Below are positions 60,060 to 64,000 of a DNA stretch of 64,000 nucleotides, piece by piece. Position 1 is the first letter of the stretch. Every line of letters starts with the position of its first letter. The translations under genes and the position numbers were made by a program. Below the pieces are notes generated by a model. It saw only the letters and a list, made by a program, of their open reading frames with translations, made no database searches and had not been told where the DNA came from. Origin of the DNA: Malania oleifera (Eukaryota > Streptophyta > Magnoliopsida > Santalales > Ximeniaceae); NCBI RefSeq assembly GCF_029873635.1, contig NC_080428.1, positions 66,309,101-66,373,100 of the forward strand, in the 5' to 3' direction.

Positions 60060-62499
60060 GCAATCTATAAAATATCTAGGAAGCATCTCTAATATGCATG
60101 AGACCTAGTTCACGTCTAATTTGTATGAATCTATCTTCTGGAGGTGGTTTAGTAAGAATGTCAGCCCATTGTTCATTTGTGCACACAAACTTAAGTGCCA
60201 CATCACCTTTCTCCACATGATCACGAAGGAAATGATGTCTAATCTCAATGTGTTTAGTTTATGATGGGGATCAACATTCCCTAAACATAACATTCGCTAA
60301 GATGGTGTCACGTGGATGCATTCGCTGGGATGAAGGCAACTGCGCACCTGTACAAGAAAATGCATAACTTCATCTACAGAGGCCCAAATAACCCGATTCC
60401 AATTGGGCTGGAAAGAAGACTCCCATACCTTTCTTTGGGTATAGGGAAAACCATGAAATTCAAATTGTGCACGGCTTGGCAGCCCAATAACAGTAGACAT
60501 TCGTCTAGAAATTCTGCCTCACATGGACAACTGCACACCTCTCACCAAATATGCCATAACTTTCCCAAGAAAAGTCCAAATGGAGTGGTTCAAAGTGTGT
60601 TGTAAATAAGACATCCATATCTTTAATTTGGTATATGGTATGTGAACTAATTCAAAGTATGGAACGTCTAGAAGGCCGAAGAATGAGACTATTTGTTTTG
60701 AAAATTTTACATTTTTGACTTTTTGGTTTCATTTTATCATTTTCCATTCAAAGCTTGTTATCTTTTATTTACTTATGGTTGGAGGGTTGTTCCAACATCT
60801 CTATATATAGCTGGGCATGTAAGTTATTAGGGACATCAAGTATTTTGAATTGAATCAAGATTTATTGCCTTGTGCTTAAGCTTTAAGCTTGTTCCCTATT
60901 TGTGAGTGAGTGGTGAGAGACCACATCCCTTCTCCTTTGGAGATTGAGTGGTGAGAGGCCACGAGATTATCATTATCCATTTTCCATATTACCATTCCAA
61001 TAGCTATTTTGTGAGATTAGTACTTCAACAGTCAAGCAGATCAATCACAACCCCAAGAAAAGCCGAGAATCACCATTCGAGATATCGAGCAAGGTTCGAG
61101 TGTGTTGTGTTCATCATTCCGAATAATTTCAGTAAGCTCATTTCAATTACTTCCAAAATAACTCCTAGATAGCCAATATGATATTTACCTTCCATTAGCC
61201 TTTTCAAAATATCCATCGCATGTCTTTGAATAATATCTGCAGACAAACTCTTCAAAGTCCAAAAGATTTTCATACTTGAATGCTTGATTGTGTCTTATTC
61301 TAAGGATATATAATTTGCATGTTTAGGCTTAATTCTAAGGCTTGAATTTACCATCTTTCAAGTAATTATCTTATCCTACTTGATTAGGTCCTTAAGGACA
61401 AGTTTACATGAATCCTATAACTTTTTGAATTTTCCACAACTTGTAGTTCTCGCATATAATTTATATTGGTCATTGCGGTTAATTAAATTTCCATCTTAAA
61501 GTGTATCTGGTGTGTGCATTTGTGAGAGGGTCTTTGGTAGGACTAGGGTTCCTAGGATTGTCCTACATCAGTTTATGAATGTGAGATAGGGTTCTTAGAG
61601 ATATTTATTGCACTAGTATTATCACATTTAATTGGTACAACATCATAGTGCAATTCAAAATCCCTAAGTTGTTGTTTCATATAAAGAGTTTGAGCACAAC
61701 AACTTCCAGCCGCAATATATTCTGCTTCGGCTGTGGATTAGGCAACTGAGTTTTGTTTCTTGGAGAACCAAGAAATGAGAGATTGTCCTAAATAGTGACA
61801 AGGGCTGCTAGTGTTTTTCCTATCAACCTTACTACCGGCAAAGTCAGCATTAGTATAGCTAACAATCTCAAAGGTCGTATGCTTAGGATACCATAATCCT
61901 AACTCTATGGTTCCAACTAGTTACCTAAGGATTTGTTTAACTGCTAATAGATGAGATTCCTTAGGAGCGGCCTGAAACCTAGCACACATGCACACACTAA
62001 ACATAATATCTAGCCTACTAGCTGTAAGATATAGAAGACTCCCAATCATGCCACGATACAATTTCATATTAATAGGGATTCCTTACTCATCTTTATCAAG
62101 ATTGATGGAAGAACTCATAGGAGCACCAAGAGTTTTACTATCTTCCATATTAAATTTCTTTAACAAGTCCCTGACATATTTAGTTTGACATATGAAAGTT
62201 TCATTTTGAGCTTGTTTAATTTGTAGCCCTAAAAAAGAAACTAAGTTCACCCATCATGCTCATTTCAAATTCACTTTGCATGAATTTGGAAAACTCATTA
62301 CACAACTCATCATTAGTGGCTCCAAAAATGATATCATCAACATAAATTTGAACAATAAGCATATCATCATTTTTGGATTTGATGAAAAGTGTAGTGTCAA
62401 TTTTGCTATGAGAAAACTCATTTTCTAGTAGAAAACCACTAAACCCCTCATACCAAACTCTAGGAGCTTGTTTAAATCCATACAAGGCCTTAGACAACC
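60060..62499 (-). pseudogene. SIRE-type copia pol: reverse transcriptase and RNase H
   Basis: Minus strand. 62499-62216 reads LSKALYGFKQAPRVWYEGF, DTTLFIKSKNDD, the intact catalytic box QIYVDDIIFGATN and SEFEMSMMGEL. A frame change follows at about 62225. RNase H pieces appear at 62010-61580. After the nested LTR the end of RNase H is at 60256-60060, with the [24 protein letters not shown] block and a [13 protein letters not shown] ending. The broken parts have several stops. Confidence 0.8.
60262..61570 (+). mobile_element. Solo LTR, 1,309 bp, target duplication GTTTA
   Basis: Starts TGATGGGGATCAAC, ends TGTCCTACATCA, flanked by GTTTA at 60257-60261 and 61571-61575. The ends form a short inverted repeat, TGATG / CATCA. 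CTATATATAG at about 60803-60812 is a likely TATA box in plus orientation. It splits the copia RNase H. Family unidentified. No palindrome cluster was seen upstream of its TATA box. Confidence 0.85.
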
Positions 62500-64000
62500 T
62501 GTAATAACCCAAGAAAAAAAAAATGAATAATAATAATAATAGTTAGTATAAAAAAAAAAAAAAAAGAAAGAAAGTGTTTCTCTGTTAGGATCCTTGATTC
62601 CATGTTTGATGCCTAAGAAAGACCTTGTCTAAGCGAGTGCTCAGAGACCATTGCGGCTCAGTCGCTCCCTGGAGGTCGGCCTGGTCAAAATGGAATTTCA
62701 TAGGATAAACAGGGTAGACACTGTTTATATACGTAAATATGTACATAAAATAATGTTTTGACTGACATAATTTGTAGAAATTTATGATAAAATAATAATA
62801 ATGTAAGTATCATATGCGGGGCCCACAAGACTGTGTGGGGCCCACATGAGTCCCGAAGCCGTATGGAGGTTTACACGAGTCTCGAAGCTATTTAGGATGC
62901 ATAAAAATCGTATAAGAATTATTCGAGTTACGTAGGATTCATTCGGGTCTCGAAGTTGTGTGGGGCCCACAAGACCGTGTGGGGCCCACATGAGTTTTCA
63001 AAATTCAAATTAAATTCTTGTTCAAAAATAAATAATAAAATAAATAAATACTAAAAATAGTTTAAAATTAATAACAATTATAATAATAATGATAATAATG
63101 ATTAAGAAAAATAATAAAATAATAAAATAATTAGTTAGGTAATGGATTAATTAATTAGGTAAGTAATTAATTAAAAATTTATTTAGTGGGAATGGTGGCA
63201 AGCACTCCCAAATAGCCTCCACTCAACCCATACCTTGCCCATCCCTTGCCCATTCTTTAATTTTTAAAATTTTAATTTCACCCATCTCCCCACACTTTTA
63301 TAAATTCTATTTCTTCCCCAAAATTTTCCTATAAATAGGGAGCTCTCAACCTTCATTTTTCACAACAATTTTCCAAGGAAGAGAAGGATTAGTGAGTGAA
63401 AGAATTTGTGGTGGAGAGAGAATTTTTGAATAAATTCTTAATCACCCACTTTTTCGGATCTCATTTCTTAAAGATAATTATTGTGTTCGTAGCACACGGT
63501 AAAAGAAGAAGGTAAGTAAATTTTGATTATGTTAGTTTCTTTTTATTTTAAATTCATACCCGAGTTTATTATGTACGTAAATTTTAATTATGTTACTTAG
63601 TTTCAAAAAATTTCTATGAGTTTATTTTTACGCATATTTAATTATACCAGTTCTATCTTTAATATACTTGCATCTATATTTGGGTTAAGAAATGTTCTAA
63701 TCCCCTCGGGTAAATTTTCAGTAATTATTTCTATTCAAAAATAAAATTATATATATTTTTAACACAAAAATTGTGTGGCATGAGTTTATTTTTACGTTAC
63801 ATTTTTATGAAAATATGAGTAAAGATGAGATTTTCACGATATTATTTTAAATTGCATAAATGATAATAAGATGATTTTCAAACCCCTTATGGCAACGAAA
63901 GTTCAAAGTTACAGATGCTCGGTACCGCAGCTTAAAGTTTATACGGATCAGAGTGCACCCACACTGTTTACAGAGTGGTTATTTATGTTAGTGGATTTCT
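62500..64000 (+). mobile_element. LTR (gypsy-like), runs past the window end
   Basis: Starts TGTAATAACCC inside the SIRE reverse transcriptase; the left target duplication would be ACAAC (62495-62499). It contains an A run, the 148-bp module also found in the Tork leader, and four near-identical GTGGGGCCCACA sites (about 62816-62990). After these come CTATAAATAG (63329-63338) and a leader-like region with GGTAAGTAAATTT. The segment GCTCGGTACCGCAG near 63918 resembles GCACGGCACCGTAG in the nested LTR at 45920, suggesting related families. Whether it is a solo LTR or a full element cannot be told here. Confidence 0.65.
62575..62722 (+). repeat. 148-bp module shared with the Tork leader
   Basis: Counterpart of 11993-12140, with about ten differences by eye, almost all transitions. 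It follows an A-rich stretch (62551-62574). The homology stops sharply at both ends. Confidence 0.75.

Larger units (their letters stand above)
55644..62499 (-). mobile_element. SIRE-type Ty1/copia element, 3' part, twice interrupted
   Basis: On the minus strand: reverse transcriptase and RNase H (62499-60060), polypurine tract (about 59525-59514), then the 3' LTR down to 55644. Two solo LTRs interrupt it (60262-61570 and 57628-59507). The 5' part is cut by the LTR beginning at 62500 and may continue beyond the window. Assignment to the SIRE group rests on the RT text QIYVDDIIFGATN and SEFEMSMMGELSFF, and on the long LTR. Confidence 0.8.

Overview
This window looks like repeat-rich nuclear DNA from a flowering plant, probably a dicot. 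The evidence is the mix of elements: L1- and RTE-type LINEs with plant-style reverse transcriptases, Tork- and SIRE-type Ty1/copia elements, a Tekay/Del-type Ty3/gypsy element, a hAT transposase with plant-type introns, an Au-like SINE and a Cassandra-like LTR carrying 5S rRNA sequence. The DNA is AT-rich with many microsatellites. No intact host gene was recognised. One short reading frame near 2.06 kb might be a host exon, but support is weak. Nearly every coding trace is a broken transposable element.

Layout. 0-10 kb: a minus-strand L1 LINE in pieces (3.0-3.9, 4.6-5.3 and 8.0-9.65 kb), broken up by a plus-strand L1 3' end with an RNase H domain (3.9-4.6 kb) and RTE LINEs (5.3-8.0 kb). 10-19.3 kb: a plus-strand hAT transposase pseudogene with three recognisable introns, split by a complete 5.09-kb Tork-type copia element (11591-16683, target duplication CATGG, two 362-bp LTRs). 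19.3-34.9 kb: LTR scraps, LINE fragments (22.2-23.9, 24.7-26.5, 28.3-29.1, 29.7-30.6 kb), an inverted pair of ~590-bp promoter-bearing repeats (24.1 and 30.9 kb) and a SINE (32.4 kb). 35-37.5 kb: a long RTE LINE. 38-39 kb: a degenerate GGTTGACTTGGGT-type tandem repeat holding a solo LTR (38169-38640, duplication GGTTT).

40.5-52.7 kb is a Russian-doll nest whose layers are mostly dated by target duplications. An old repeat holds a solo LTR (41074-51524, ATTAT). That holds a pol-less gypsy element (41725-50545, TCAGG), whose 5' LTR holds another gypsy-type solo LTR (45920-48303), which holds a Cassandra-like 5S-bearing segment (about 47186-47442). 54.8-62.5 kb: a plus-strand LTR-like segment abuts a minus-strand SIRE-type copia element, itself broken by two solo LTRs (57628-59507, TCAAC; 60262-61570, GTTTA). 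From 62500 another LTR runs off the window.

The genes do not form a pathway. The history is one of repeated insertion, LTR-LTR recombination leaving solo LTRs, and point decay dominated by C-to-T/G-to-A changes. The most interesting pattern is that several different LTR families carry clusters of palindromes just upstream of their TATA boxes. A 148-bp module is also shared by a copia leader and an unrelated-looking LTR. I found nothing that I can call a new biological system.
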